Below, in pieces: positions 18,759 through 27,776 of a DNA stretch of 64,000 bases. The position numbers were made by a program, and so were the translations under genes. Origin of the DNA: Pseudomonas sp. BCA17 (GTDB lineage Bacteria; Pseudomonadota; Gammaproteobacteria; Pseudomonadales; Pseudomonadaceae); the NCBI RefSeq assembly GCF_004519405.1, contig NZ_SGWI01000009.1, positions 186,001-250,000 of the forward strand, in the 5' to 3' direction. The notes beneath the pieces are model-generated. The model had not been told where the DNA came from and did no database searches. It saw only the letters and a list, made by a program, of their open reading frames with translations. The first letter of the stretch is position 1; each line of letters opens with the position of its first letter.

Positions 18759-19500
18759 TCGTCATTTCGACCAACTTGCCACGCGTTTCGCCGAGAAGAT
18801 TTATGGCGGCGCCAAAGGCGCGATCCGCCTGGCAGTGCTACAGGCCGACCTGAGCGAAGCCCTGCCGGATCGCCCGTTGCGCGTGCTGGACATCGGTGCG
18901 GGCCTTGGGCACATGTCGCTATGGCTGGCCGAGCGCGGCCACCAGGTGACGTTGGCCGAACCTGCCGAGCCGATGCTCGAGGGTGCCCGTCAACGCTTCG
19001 CCGAGGCCGGGCAGACCGCGACTTTTATCCATGCGCCCTGGCAGGACTTGCTCGGTCAACTCACCGAACCCTACGACCTGGTGCTGTGCCATGCCGTGCT
19101 GGAGTGGCTGGCCGAACCCCATGCGATCCTGCCGGTGCTGCACCAGCTCACCGTGCCTGGCGGTTGGTTGTCGTTGGCGTTCTACAACCGCGATGCGCTG
19201 ATTTATCGCAACCTGCTCAAAGGCCACTTCCGCAAGATGCGCAAGAACGTCATGGCCGGCGAAAAGCAGAGCCTCACGCCGCAACAGCCGCTTGATCCTC
19301 GTGAGTTGGCGGCGCAACTTGAGGGGCTGTGGCAAGTCGAAAGCCAAAGTGGCGTGCGGGTGTTCCACGACTATATGCCGGTGGAGTTCCAGGCCCGTGC
19401 CGACTTGCAGGATGTGTTGGAGATGGAACTTGCCCATCGTCGTCACCCAAGCTTTGCCGGACTTGGGCGTTATTTACACTGGATCTGCCGTCCGGTTTAA
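18751..19500 (+). CDS. cmoM: tRNA 5-carboxymethoxyuridine methyltransferase CmoM-like
   Basis: A 249-aa class I SAM-dependent methyltransferase. Motif I is VLDIGAGLGHMSLWLAERGH near residue 45, followed by VTLAEPAEPML (acidic ribose-binding strand end) and DLVLCHAVLEWLAEP. The N terminus DRHFDQLATRFAEKIYGGAKG and the segment FYNRDALIYRNLLKGHFRKM match CmoM (formerly SmtA), which methylates cmo5U to mcmo5U at the tRNA wobble position. The start ATG lies inside the MazG-like gene (8-bp overlap). Confidence 0.78.
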   Translation: MSDRHFDQLATRFAEKIYGGAKGAIRLAVLQADLSEALPDRPLRVLDIGAGLGHMSLWLAERGHQVTLAEPAEPMLEGARQRFAEAGQTATFIHAPWQDLLGQLTEPYDLVLCHAVLEWLAEPHAILPVLHQLTVPGGWLSLAFYNRDALIYRNLLKGHFRKMRKNVMAGEKQSLTPQQPLDPRELAAQLEGLWQVESQSGVRVFHDYMPVEFQARADLQDVLEMELAHRRHPSFAGLGRYLHWICRPV

Positions 19501-19524
19501 GCGGCCCAGTTTGCGGAGGTCGAA

Positions 19525-20127
19525 ATGCGCCGTCTCTGTTTGATCCTGTTGTCTCTCGGTCTGGGGGCCTGCTCCAGCCCCAACCCTTATGTGCCGAGCT
19601 CGGCGCCGATGCCGCCGGCTCCGGCCCGGGCGGCCAATACCTTTGATGCCAGCGCCTACCCGGCGCCGGTGCGTGACTACGGTGCCTATCGCAGTTGGGC
19701 CTGGCTCAACGGCCAAATGCCGGCGGGCTCGGCCTGGGTCGACTCGGCGCAGATCGCCGAGGCGGTGGTGGGAGCCCTCGATCAGCGCGGTCTGCGCCCA
19801 TTGCATGACAACCGTGCGCCAGACCTGCTGGTGAGTGCCGATGTGCGCCTGGAAAAGCGTCTGCGGCAGGTGCAGGACGATTATGGCTACGGCTACGGCG
19901 GCTATAACCGCTACGGCAATGGCTACGGCATGTACAACACGGTGCCTGTGGTGCGCACCTATGAAGTGACCGTAGCGGTGGCGCGGATCAGCCTGTTCGA
20001 CGCGCGTACCCGCCAGCCGGTCTGGAGCACCAGCGCCGAAACCACCAGCCAGGGCAGCTTGAGTGAGCGAGCTGAGGCGTTACGCGAAGCGATGCAGAAG
20101 GCAATGACTGCCTATCCACCCAGTTAG
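19525..20127 (+). CDS. DUF4136 lipoprotein (first of a tandem pair)
   Basis: A 200-aa predicted lipoprotein: signal peptide MRRLCLILLSLGLGAC with Cys at residue 16. A Pro/Ala-rich spacer and a DUF4136-like domain containing DYGAYRSWAWLNG follow, with an unusual Tyr/Gly/Asn-rich loop (YGYGYGGYNRYGNGYG) near residue 120. The C terminus (SLSERAEALREAMQKAMTAYPP) is helical. No function is assigned to the family. The downstream gene 44 bp away encodes a paralogue, suggesting local duplication and cotranscription. Confidence 0.8.
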   Translation: MRRLCLILLSLGLGACSSPNPYVPSSAPMPPAPARAANTFDASAYPAPVRDYGAYRSWAWLNGQMPAGSAWVDSAQIAEAVVGALDQRGLRPLHDNRAPDLLVSADVRLEKRLRQVQDDYGYGYGGYNRYGNGYGMYNTVPVVRTYEVTVAVARISLFDARTRQPVWSTSAETTSQGSLSERAEALREAMQKAMTAYPPS

Positions 20128-20171
20128 CAGCTATTCTCATCTCAGGCTCGAACGTCTTTTGGAGAACATCC

Positions 20172-20729
20172 ATGTTTCGTCGCATTGCTGCACTTGCCGT
20201 TGTTGTATTGCTGGGCGGCTGCCAGACCAGTCAGGTCAACCATGACTTCGACGCCAGCCGCGACTTTGGCGCCTACCGCAGTTGGGCCTGGAACGACCCG
20301 GCGCTGCAATACCGCCCGGATGATCCGCGTATCAAGAGTGACCTGACCGAACAGCGCATCCGCCAAGCCGTGGGCGAACAACTCGACCAACGCGGCCTGC
20401 GTCCTGCGGTGGCAGGCAGTCATGCCGACGTCAAGGTGCAGGCCTACCTGATAGTCGAGGACCGCCAGCAGCAAGTCACCACCAATTACGGTGGCGCCTG
20501 GGGTGGCCCGTGGAATGGTTATTGGGGGGCGCCGATGTACAACGAAACGCGCAACATCACCTATAAAGTGGCGACCATCCAGATCGACCTGCTCGACGGC
20601 AAGGACGGCAAACTGGTGTGGCGTGGCAGTGACGAACAGATCATGGCCAGCACGCCGAATCCTCAGGATCGCAGCAATGCGATCCGCTCGACCGTGGGCA
20701 GGATTCTTTCCAACTATCCACCCCACTGA
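20172..20729 (+). CDS. DUF4136 lipoprotein (second of a tandem pair)
   Basis: A 185-aa predicted lipoprotein with signal peptide MFRRIAALAVVVLLGGCQTS and lipid-modified Cys near residue 17. The DUF4136-type body carries DFGAYRSWAWNDP, echoing the paralogue upstream, then IRQAVGEQLDQRGLRPA, a Gly/Trp-rich stretch (YGGAWGGPWNGYWGAP) and the C-terminal RSTVGRILSNYPP. It is expected in the envelope; role unknown. TTTTGGAG gives a ribosome site. Confidence 0.8.
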   Translation: MFRRIAALAVVVLLGGCQTSQVNHDFDASRDFGAYRSWAWNDPALQYRPDDPRIKSDLTEQRIRQAVGEQLDQRGLRPAVAGSHADVKVQAYLIVEDRQQQVTTNYGGAWGGPWNGYWGAPMYNETRNITYKVATIQIDLLDGKDGKLVWRGSDEQIMASTPNPQDRSNAIRSTVGRILSNYPPH

Positions 20730-20860
20730 AAATCCTCGCACCGCACCTCATACCGAGGATCTTCTGCACCCTCAGACCAGCGTTTGCGTCAGCCCTGTCT
20801 ACACTCATCTACAGCACAGGAGAGTAAGCGCTCGGCGACCCGCCGGCACAGGAGTGCTCG

Positions 20861-22837
20861 ATGTCTCCCCGATTTCCAGGTAAGCAGCGTGGCGCCATTG
20901 GTCTGATGGCGGTGGGTGTGTTGGCGTTGGCATTGGTTTGCACATTATTGGTGATCGACAGCGGTCGTTTGTATCTGACCAAGCGCCAGTTGCAAGGCGT
21001 GGCGGACACGGCGGCGCTGGAGACCGTCAGCCGTGGGGGGACGTGCCAGGCCGGTTTGAGCGCAGCGGCCTATGCTGCGCAGAGTGTGGCGCGTAATAGT
21101 TTTGTACTGGGTAACGGCAATACATTGGTAGCCCGCTGCGGTTCGGTGATTACCGGCGCTTCGGGCATGCGCACCTTCAGCGCAAACCCGGCGCTGTCGT
21201 CAGCCATTCAAGTGGTGGTCAGCGAGACCGTTCCAACCAGCGTCGCGGCAGGTGTCTGGGCACTGACCTCCGGTAGTCCGCTGAGCCTCAACACTGTATT
21301 GACCGCCACGGCAGTGGCGGCGATCCCCACGCCGCCCTTGGCCCAGCTCTCCATCAGCAGCACGCTGGCCAGCGTCAACACGAGCAGTGCCAGCCTGTTG
21401 AACCCGTTGTTTTCCGGGCTGCTCGGCGGCAACGTCAACCTGACGGTCGCGGGTTGGAATGGCCTGATCAATACCAATATCAACCTGCTCAGCTACCTCA
21501 ACCAATTGGCGATCAACCTCAACGTGACCGCCGGCAATTACACACAGTTGCTCAACACCAACGTCACTGCGACACAGTTGATCCAGGCCGCGATCAACGT
21601 GCTGACCGCCAACGGCGCTACAGCGGATGTATTGACCGCCTTGGGCAACCTGCAATTGGCTGCAATCAATCAGGCACCGCTGGCGCTTGGGCAGATCCTG
21701 CAGTTGCAGACGGGCGTCACCGCGGCGGCGCTCAACGCCAACCTTCAGGTCTTCCAACTGGTCCAGGGCATCGTGCAACTGTCCAACAGCCAGAGCGCGG
21801 TGGCGGCGACCTTGCCGGTAAGCCTGCTCGGGCTGGCCAATATCACCACCCAGGTCAAGGTCACCGAGCCGCCGCAATTGTCGGCCATTGGTAATCCGGC
21901 ACTGGCGGCAGCCAACCCGCAGGGACCGAATGCGATCTACGTGCGTACGGCTCAGGTACGTACCGAGGTGACCGTCAGCTTGCCGGTGTTGAACGGTCTG
22001 TCGGGGATCAATACGGCGGTGAGCAACCTGGTGGGGCCACTGACGCCGGTGATCAACGGCCTGCTGAGCTTGAACCTGGTGACCACCATCAATTCGGCCC
22101 TGTGTCTGCTGGGGGCTGGTTGCCAGCAGTTGGATTTGCAGGTGCTGCCGGGCAACCTGTCACTCAATATCGTGTTGGATGCCGGTGGCGCCAGCAGTTA
22201 TGTCACCGCCTACAGTTGCCCAACCGGCGGCGCCGGCACCAAGAGCCTGACCGCCAGCACCACCACTTCGCTGGCGTCGTTGAACGTAGGCAATATCACC
22301 AACGCGTTCTCCACCACGCAGCCAATGACGGTGGCCCCCCTGGCGCTGATCGATATCGGCACCAAGACCTGCCATGAGATCCTCGGTATCGGTAGCTGCG
22401 ATGCTCGTGTGCCGTTTGCCGGTGGCGGCATCGGGATCAAGGTGCAAAGCCTGATCGCCGGCAGTGCCCAAACCCAGGTGTTTTCCAGCACCGCGCCGTT
22501 CGCCACGCCGCCCAATGTGGGGCTCGCGCCGTCTTATCAGGCCGCCACACCGTCCACCAATGTGGTCAGCAGCCTTTCCTCCACCCTCAACGGCGTCGGT
22601 ATCACGGCCTATCAGCCGGTGGGCAATAACCCGTTGGGCAGCCTGATAGCGAACACCGTGTCGCTGCTCAGTGGCGTCAGCACTATTGTCACGCCGGTGG
22701 TGGACGGCCTGTTGGGCCCGCTGCTGAACCCGATTCTCAACAATCTGTTGAACAGCCTGGGCATCAGCCTGGTGAACGTAAATGTCGGCGCCAACCTGAC
22801 CTGTGGCCAGACCGGGGAAGCCTACCTGGTGATTTAA
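20861..22837 (+). CDS. tadG: Flp pilus assembly protein TadG
   Basis: A 658-aa protein whose N terminus (KQRGAIGLMAVGVLALALVCTLLVIDSGRLYLTKRQLQ, split over residues ~6-45) is the TadG-type membrane anchor. A large exported region follows, rich in Asn, Leu and Val with NxLL repeats. TadG is a minor pseudopilin-related component of Flp pilus assembly. Unlike TadE/TadF it lacks Glu at +5 after the Gly. Its stop overlaps the convergent pprA stop by 4 bp. In P. aeruginosa tadG ends the tad operon; here it is detached and on the opposite strand, at the far edge of the locus. Confidence 0.85.
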   Translation: MSPRFPGKQRGAIGLMAVGVLALALVCTLLVIDSGRLYLTKRQLQGVADTAALETVSRGGTCQAGLSAAAYAAQSVARNSFVLGNGNTLVARCGSVITGASGMRTFSANPALSSAIQVVVSETVPTSVAAGVWALTSGSPLSLNTVLTATAVAAIPTPPLAQLSISSTLASVNTSSASLLNPLFSGLLGGNVNLTVAGWNGLINTNINLLSYLNQLAINLNVTAGNYTQLLNTNVTATQLIQAAINVLTANGATADVLTALGNLQLAAINQAPLALGQILQLQTGVTAAALNANLQVFQLVQGIVQLSNSQSAVAATLPVSLLGLANITTQVKVTEPPQLSAIGNPALAAANPQGPNAIYVRTAQVRTEVTVSLPVLNGLSGINTAVSNLVGPLTPVINGLLSLNLVTTINSALCLLGAGCQQLDLQVLPGNLSLNIVLDAGGASSYVTAYSCPTGGAGTKSLTASTTTSLASLNVGNITNAFSTTQPMTVAPLALIDIGTKTCHEILGIGSCDARVPFAGGGIGIKVQSLIAGSAQTQVFSSTAPFATPPNVGLAPSYQAATPSTNVVSSLSSTLNGVGITAYQPVGNNPLGSLIANTVSLLSGVSTIVTPVVDGLLGPLLNPILNNLLNSLGISLVNVNVGANLTCGQTGEAYLVI

Positions 22838-25554
22838 GCATCGACGGCCCTGGGCAGTTCCACGCAAAAGCGCGCGCCCTGTTCACCATTGCTGACGCTC
22901 AGGCGACCGCCCATGTTTTCCACGATACCGTAGCTCACCGACAAGCCCAGCCCGGTGCCCACGCCAATCGGCTTGGTGGTGAAAAACGGTTCGAAGATCC
23001 GCTCCAGCAGCCGTGGGTCGATGCCACCGCCGTTGTCTTCGACCCAGATGCGTACATGTTGGCTATCGTGTTCGGTACGTATGTCGATCCACGGGCGCAG
23101 CTCGGGATTTCTCTCGCGCTGGCTGAGCAGCGCATCGCGCGAGTTGACCATCAGGTTGATCAGCACTTGCTCAAGCTGATCGACGTGACCTTTGACCTGC
23201 ACCGGTATATCCGCCTGGCTCAGGCGCACGTCTACGCCTTTGCTGCGCAAACCTTCACTGAGTAACGACAGGGTCCCTTCGACCGCCTGGGCCGGGTCGA
23301 AAGGTTGTTGCTCGACTTCCGAGCGGCGGCCGAACACGCGCATATGGTCCACAACCCGCGCCGCGCGCTGCACCTGGGCGTCGATGCGCTGGAGTTTTTC
23401 GGTGAGGTAATCCACCTCTGCGTTGCCGGTGCTCAGGCGTTTGAGCACGTTGACAATGGCCATGCGCATCACGTTCAGCGGCTGGTTGATCTCGTGGGCC
23501 AGGCCCGTGGCCATTTCGCCGAGGGTGGCCATTTTCGCGCTTTGCGTCAGTTGTTGCTGGGAGCGGCGTACTTCAGTGTTGTCGCGGCCCACGGCCTGTA
23601 CTTCCAGCAACGCGCCTTGCTCATCAAACACTCCACGGTCCGACCACACCCACCAGGCGTGCTCGCGCCCCGGCAGCTGCAGGTTGATTTCCGCCGTGCT
23701 GACTGGAAATTCCGGGGTCAATTGGTGGACGCGTTGTACAAACGCCTGACGCTGTTCGTCCGACAACCAGTCGCCCAGGTTCAGCCCCGGCAGCTGGCGT
23801 GGCTGGCATTCCAGGTAATTGGCCAGCGGCGTGTTGCCAAAGGTCAGGGTCAGGTCCGGACGGTAGCGGCAGATCATCGCCGGGGAGTCCTCCACCAGAA
23901 TGCGGTAGCGCTCCTCACTGTCCTTGACTTGTTGCGCCGCCAGGGTCGCCTCGGTGACGTCCAGCCACAAGCCAACCGCCTCCACCGGCAGGCCGAGGTC
24001 GTCGCGCAACAGCTTGGCTTCATCGAGCAGCCAGTGGTAAGCGCCCTGTTTGTCTTGCACCCGATAACGGCTGCGCACACTGCCTTCGCGCAGCAGCTGG
24101 CGTGTGCGTTGGAAGTACAGGTCGCGGTCGTCCGGGTGCACCCATTGCACCAGGCTGTCGTGGTTGCATTCGTCCAGTGTGCGACCCAGCAGCGGCAGCA
24201 GGCTGTCGCTGAAAAAAACCGGGTGCAGGGCGCCGTTCACATAGCGTTGTACGTAGATGATGGCGGGCGAGCTGGCGATCAGGTTTTCCAGGCGCGCATG
24301 GGCGACGTCGGCTTGTAACTGCTGGTTCTTGATGTCGCTGATGTCGAGCATAAAACCGATGCAACGGCGTTGCTCGCCGGTGCCCAGCACCTGGCCTTGG
24401 ACGCGATACCAGGTGTTGTCGCTACGACTGAGGCGCACGCTGGCAAGCAGGGGCTTGCCAAGGTTTTGCAGATCCCGCAGACGGCTCTGCAGTTCAAGAC
24501 GGTCGGCGGGGTGGATCAGGTTCAGCCAGGTATCCAGAGCTTGTCGGGTCGGCTCTTCTTCCTGGCCCAGGTTACGCATCAATTGCGGGGCGAGTTGGAT
24601 CTCGCCGCTGCCGGGCAGCAGCTCCCACCATCCTGTGCCCAGCAAACCTTGCAGGGCTTCCAGGCGCTCCAGCTGTTGGTGGTGGCGCTGTTCGCGCAGG
24701 CGGCTGAGCAAGGGCGCAGCGAGGGCGGCGGCGAGGTCAAGCCAGTCGCGATCACTGGCGTAAGGCTGACCGTGGTAGGCCCCGCACAACAACCACGCGG
24801 CGACGCCCTGGCCGTCGCGATAGGGCACAAGGAACCCGTCGGCGTTGCCGAACACGCTGTGTAAACGCGGGTGCTCGCCACGCCCATACGGCGCTTTGAG
24901 GGCCTGTGGCGCAGTGCCGTTGAGGCTGTCCAGGCAGGTGCCGAGGCGTTGCCCGGTATGCCAGAGCTGCGGCGCATCATGGTTGGCGTACTGGCCGTAG
25001 ACCCGCCAGCCTTGGTCTTCCTGGTCGAGCAACGCGAGGCCCACACAGGGAATGCGCCAGCGCTGCGCCACGCTGCACAACTGTTCGTTGAACACCTCGG
25101 GCAAACGGCTGAGGCTGCACACCCGCAGGTGCTCGCTGACCAGGCTGGTGAGGTGGTGATTCTGTTCGCGTTGCTCGGCCAGTTGCCGGCCGCCGAGTAA
25201 ATCGCTGATGTCCACCGCATGCAGCAGCCAGCCGTTGTCATATGGCTCAAGCGTGCCACGGGTGTACAGGGTTTGCCCGGAGACACCCTGGAAATCCAGG
25301 TCGAGGCTGTGGCGTTGCCAGTCGGCCGGCACGCCTTCCAACGCCAGGGCGCTGTCGGCGCTGAGCAAGTCTTGCAACGGTAGCGTGACCGCGTGTGGGA
25401 CGAGGTATTGACGTAAGGTGCCGCTGATTTCGAGCACGCGCCCTTGAGCGTCCAGGTGCAGGTGCAGCCCAGCATAAGCAGGCGCCGGCGCGTCGAGGGC
25501 CAACGCAGCACTGCGGCCGAGCAGGCGCCCGAAGAGTTTGTCCCCGGCGGTCAA
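22834..25554 (-). CDS. pprA: Sensor histidine kinase PprA
   Basis: A soluble hybrid-free histidine kinase of about 906 aa. The order is PAS-like region, GAF-like region (RLPEVFNEQLCSVAQRWRIP), three PAS/PAC repeats (for example ENLIASSPAIIYVQRY and RYRILVEDSPAMICRY), a HisKA phospho-acceptor helix GEMATGLAHEINQPL, and HATPase motifs INLMVNSRDAL and WVEDNGGGIDPR. I see no transmembrane helix. The frame is open to 25746, but that would overlap tadF by nearly 200 bp. A TTG overlapping the tadF stop (TTGA) gives a family-like length; the start is uncertain. It should phosphorylate PprB, controlling the Flp pilus genes. Confidence 0.82.
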   Translation of the reverse strand: MTAGDKLFGRLLGRSAALALDAPAPAYAGLHLHLDAQGRVLEISGTLRQYLVPHAVTLPLQDLLSADSALALEGVPADWQRHSLDLDFQGVSGQTLYTRGTLEPYDNGWLLHAVDISDLLGGRQLAEQREQNHHLTSLVSEHLRVCSLSRLPEVFNEQLCSVAQRWRIPCVGLALLDQEDQGWRVYGQYANHDAPQLWHTGQRLGTCLDSLNGTAPQALKAPYGRGEHPRLHSVFGNADGFLVPYRDGQGVAAWLLCGAYHGQPYASDRDWLDLAAALAAPLLSRLREQRHHQQLERLEALQGLLGTGWWELLPGSGEIQLAPQLMRNLGQEEEPTRQALDTWLNLIHPADRLELQSRLRDLQNLGKPLLASVRLSRSDNTWYRVQGQVLGTGEQRRCIGFMLDISDIKNQQLQADVAHARLENLIASSPAIIYVQRYVNGALHPVFFSDSLLPLLGRTLDECNHDSLVQWVHPDDRDLYFQRTRQLLREGSVRSRYRVQDKQGAYHWLLDEAKLLRDDLGLPVEAVGLWLDVTEATLAAQQVKDSEERYRILVEDSPAMICRYRPDLTLTFGNTPLANYLECQPRQLPGLNLGDWLSDEQRQAFVQRVHQLTPEFPVSTAEINLQLPGREHAWWVWSDRGVFDEQGALLEVQAVGRDNTEVRRSQQQLTQSAKMATLGEMATGLAHEINQPLNVMRMAIVNVLKRLSTGNAEVDYLTEKLQRIDAQVQRAARVVDHMRVFGRRSEVEQQPFDPAQAVEGTLSLLSEGLRSKGVDVRLSQADIPVQVKGHVDQLEQVLINLMVNSRDALLSQRERNPELRPWIDIRTEHDSQHVRIWVEDNGGGIDPRLLERIFEPFFTTKPIGVGTGLGLSVSYGIVENMGGRLSVSNGEQGARFCVELPRAVDA

Positions 25555-25994
25555 AACTGCAGGCTCGATTGGGCCTGCAACGTCACCGGTAACTGCGGCA
25601 CGGTGCCAATGCCAGGCAACACGATAAATGGCATCACGTTCTGGAGATTGGCCGTGGGGTAGCTGATTTTTACCGTTACCAGGCCGCTGACCAGCGTGGT
25701 GCTGACGTGTGTCGCTACATTGAAGTTGAAGGCGGGGGGGATCCACCCCAGGCGTGTGGCGACGGTGCTATTGGCCGTGTTGATCACTGCCGCGTCATAG
25801 CCTTGCATACTCGGGTCCAGGCCCACGACCAGGCGCACGGCTTCGGCGGTCGCCTGGTTGAACGACTGCTTTAGCAGCAGTGGCAGGCTATAGCTGACCA
25901 TTGCGTAGAACACGGCGAAAAAAATCACGAACACGGCCACGAATTCGATCGCTGCCGTGCCTTTTTGCTGTTTGGGGAGGCTTGTTCTCATCAC
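25551..25994 (-). CDS. tadF: Flp pilus minor pseudopilin TadF
   Basis: A 147-aa TadE-like protein with a prepilin-type leader: basic MMRTSLPKQQKG followed by TAAIEFVAVFVIFFAVFY, so cleavage after Gly would leave Glu at +5, as required by the TadV/FppA peptidase. The mature part has a beta-rich periplasmic domain. It is a minor pseudopilin of the Flp machine. Its stop overlaps the presumed TTG start of pprA. It diverges from fppA, 69 bp away. TadE and TadF are hard to tell apart by eye; position matches PA4294. Confidence 0.82.
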   Translation of the reverse strand: MMRTSLPKQQKGTAAIEFVAVFVIFFAVFYAMVSYSLPLLLKQSFNQATAEAVRLVVGLDPSMQGYDAAVINTANSTVATRLGWIPPAFNFNVATHVSTTLVSGLVTVKISYPTANLQNVMPFIVLPGIGTVPQLPVTLQAQSSLQF

Positions 25995-26063
25995 CGCGTC
26001 TACCCTGACGGCTACTACTTGATATCAGCATAGAATCAATCAGCCAAAAGGGATGTTTTTTAC

Positions 26064-26537
26064 GTGATCCAGGGTGCCGTGGTGCTGGTGTGGTTGGGGC
26101 TGTGCGCGGTGCAGGACGCGCGGCAGCGCTTGCTCGCCAATCGCCTGACGCTGGGGGCGGCGCTGTTGGCATTGATCTATCTGCTGTGCACGGGCAACAC
26201 ATGGCTGGGCTCGCCCGCCGGGCAGGGCCTGTTGGCGTTTGCGCTGGCGCTGCTGCTGACCCTTCCGGGGTACGCCCTGGGCCGCCTGGGCGCGGGGGAT
26301 GTGAAATTGCTCGCGGCGTTGGCGCTGGCTTCGAATGCCGAGTATTTACTGGGGGCTTTTATCGGGGCGACAGTCGCCAGCGTGCTCTGGTTGATGCTTG
26401 CGCCAACGGTGTGGCCGCTTATGGGGCAAGGGCTTAAAAACCAACTTCTCTACTTGGCGCCGCACGCGTCAAAAAAACTGCCGTTCGCCCCGTTTTTGCT
26501 GGTGGGGTTCGCGCTTGCCTGGTGTTGGATCCATTAG
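26064..26537 (+). CDS. fppA: Flp prepilin peptidase FppA (TadV/CpaA type)
   Basis: A short 157-aa aspartyl prepilin peptidase containing only the A24 catalytic domain, as in TadV/CpaA. The two aspartates are seen in CAVQDARQRLLANRL (residue ~16) and the GxGD motif LGAGDVKLLAALAL (residue ~75), amid four to five membrane helices. It processes the Flp, TadE and TadF leaders. It has no N-methylase domain. It lies between tadF and pprB. Confidence 0.9.
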   Translation: MIQGAVVLVWLGLCAVQDARQRLLANRLTLGAALLALIYLLCTGNTWLGSPAGQGLLAFALALLLTLPGYALGRLGAGDVKLLAALALASNAEYLLGAFIGATVASVLWLMLAPTVWPLMGQGLKNQLLYLAPHASKKLPFAPFLLVGFALAWCWIH

Positions 26538-26656
26538 TCGTCGCGGGTATTAACGCTATGTACATAGTCGGAAAGTACGTCTACGTTTAAGTTGTGTAGG
26601 AGTATTCGTCGTAAAGGATGGGTCAAACTTTTGGCTTGCCAGGCATGGAGTCGCGC

Positions 26657-27439
26657 GTGAACAAGCTTACCTCTGCGGTAAAAGTGCTCGTAGTCGACGA
26701 TCAACCGCTGATCGTGGAAGAACTCTGTGAGTTTCTCGAGAGCAGCGGCTTTCGCTGCGTCCCTTGTGAATCCAGCCAGCAAGCCTTGACGCGTTTCAGC
26801 CAGGATGTCGACATCGGCCTGGTGCTGTGCGATCTGCACATGCCGGACATGGACGGCATCGAGTTGGTCCAGGCGTTGCAAAAGATCGCCGGTAAGCAGC
26901 GGGCCTTCGAAGCGATCATGTTGACCGGTCGCGCCGACAAGCAGGACGTGATCAAGGCCCTGCGTGCCGGATTCGCCGACTACTACCAGAAGCCGATCAA
27001 TCTGCATGAATTGCTCGAAGGCTTGCAGCGACAGGAAGCCGCGTTGGAGGAGCGCAGGAAAGACCTGCAACTGGGGCACTTGAATCAGAAGCTGCAATTT
27101 CTGTCCGAATCCATCAATGACCTGTATCAGGACCTCGACAAAGTACGTCGCAGCCCAACCGGACCGGAGGGCGATGAGGTATCGGCCGCGGACGCCGCAC
27201 CATTGGAAGTCCCGGCAATCTTCAACCAGCTGTCACCGCGCCAATTGGATGTGGCGCGGCTGGTGGGCAAGGGCCAGACCAACTATCAGATTGCCTGCGA
27301 ATTGGGCATTACGGAAAACACTGTGAAGTTGTACGTGTCCCAGGTGCTGCGCTTGACCCATATGCATAACCGTACGCAACTGGCACTGGCGCTGTCACCA
27401 GCCAGTGCGGCGCTGCACCAGCGTGTGACGGCCCACTGA
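26657..27439 (+). CDS. pprB: Response regulator PprB (LuxR-type)
   Basis: A two-component regulator: receiver domain at the N terminus (VLVVDDQPLIVEE, phospho-acceptor Asp in LVLCDLHMPDMDG, Lys in YYQKPINLH), a coiled linker (residues ~125-165), and a C-terminal LuxR helix-turn-helix (LSPRQLDVARLVGKGQTNYQ onward). In P. aeruginosa PprB activates flp, tad, fimbrial and adhesin genes. I prefer a GTG start with GGAG 6 bases upstream, giving MNKLTSAVKVL; ATGs at 26618 and 26645 are in frame but less well spaced. Confidence 0.87.
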   Translation: MNKLTSAVKVLVVDDQPLIVEELCEFLESSGFRCVPCESSQQALTRFSQDVDIGLVLCDLHMPDMDGIELVQALQKIAGKQRAFEAIMLTGRADKQDVIKALRAGFADYYQKPINLHELLEGLQRQEAALEERRKDLQLGHLNQKLQFLSESINDLYQDLDKVRRSPTGPEGDEVSAADAAPLEVPAIFNQLSPRQLDVARLVGKGQTNYQIACELGITENTVKLYVSQVLRLTHMHNRTQLALALSPASAALHQRVTAH

Positions 27440-27450
27440 TTGTTCTTTGA

Positions 27451-27480
27451 AATGTGGGAGGGGCTTGCCGCACCTCCCGC
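27451..27480. repeat. Degenerate REP-like palindrome
   Basis: AATGTGGGAGGGGCTTGCCG followed by CACCTCCCGCA is a partly decayed member of the tgtgggag REP class, lying between the convergent pprB and DUF3613 genes. Confidence 0.5.
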
Positions 27481-27497
27481 AGTTGGAACTGCAGCAA

Positions 27498-27776
27498 CTA
27501 CTGATGATTGCCGCCGGTTTGCCCCCCCACCTTCTGTTCGAAGAACTCCGGAATCGGATGCTTGTAGCTGTCCAGCAATCGTTGGGCGGCTTGATCGCGT
27601 TCGGCGGCGGTGGCTTTCTGCGGCGTGCTGGACGCAAGCTTGCCGCTGGACTGCAGCGTCAGCCAACTCTCGGTAACGGCCTGTTGCGGGGATGATGGGC
27701 CGGGCTCCATGGCCATGATGTGCAGGGGCAATGTCAGCACTGCCAGGCTTGCGAGATAAGGTAGTTTCATCATCAA
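27498..27776 (-). CDS. DUF3613 family exported protein of the tad operon
   Basis: A 92-aa protein with a signal peptide (MMMKLPYLASLAVLTLPLHIMA) and a short mature part, QQAVTESWLTLQSSGKLAS and AAERDQAAQRLLDSY. It fits the DUF3613 proteins encoded at the end of Pseudomonas tad operons (PA4298-like). Its start overlaps the tadD stop (ATGA), so it is the last gene of the rcpC-to-tadD operon. Role unknown, presumably in pilus assembly. Confidence 0.75.
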   Translation of the reverse strand: MMMKLPYLASLAVLTLPLHIMAMEPGPSSPQQAVTESWLTLQSSGKLASSTPQKATAAERDQAAQRLLDSYKHPIPEFFEQKVGGQTGGNHQ

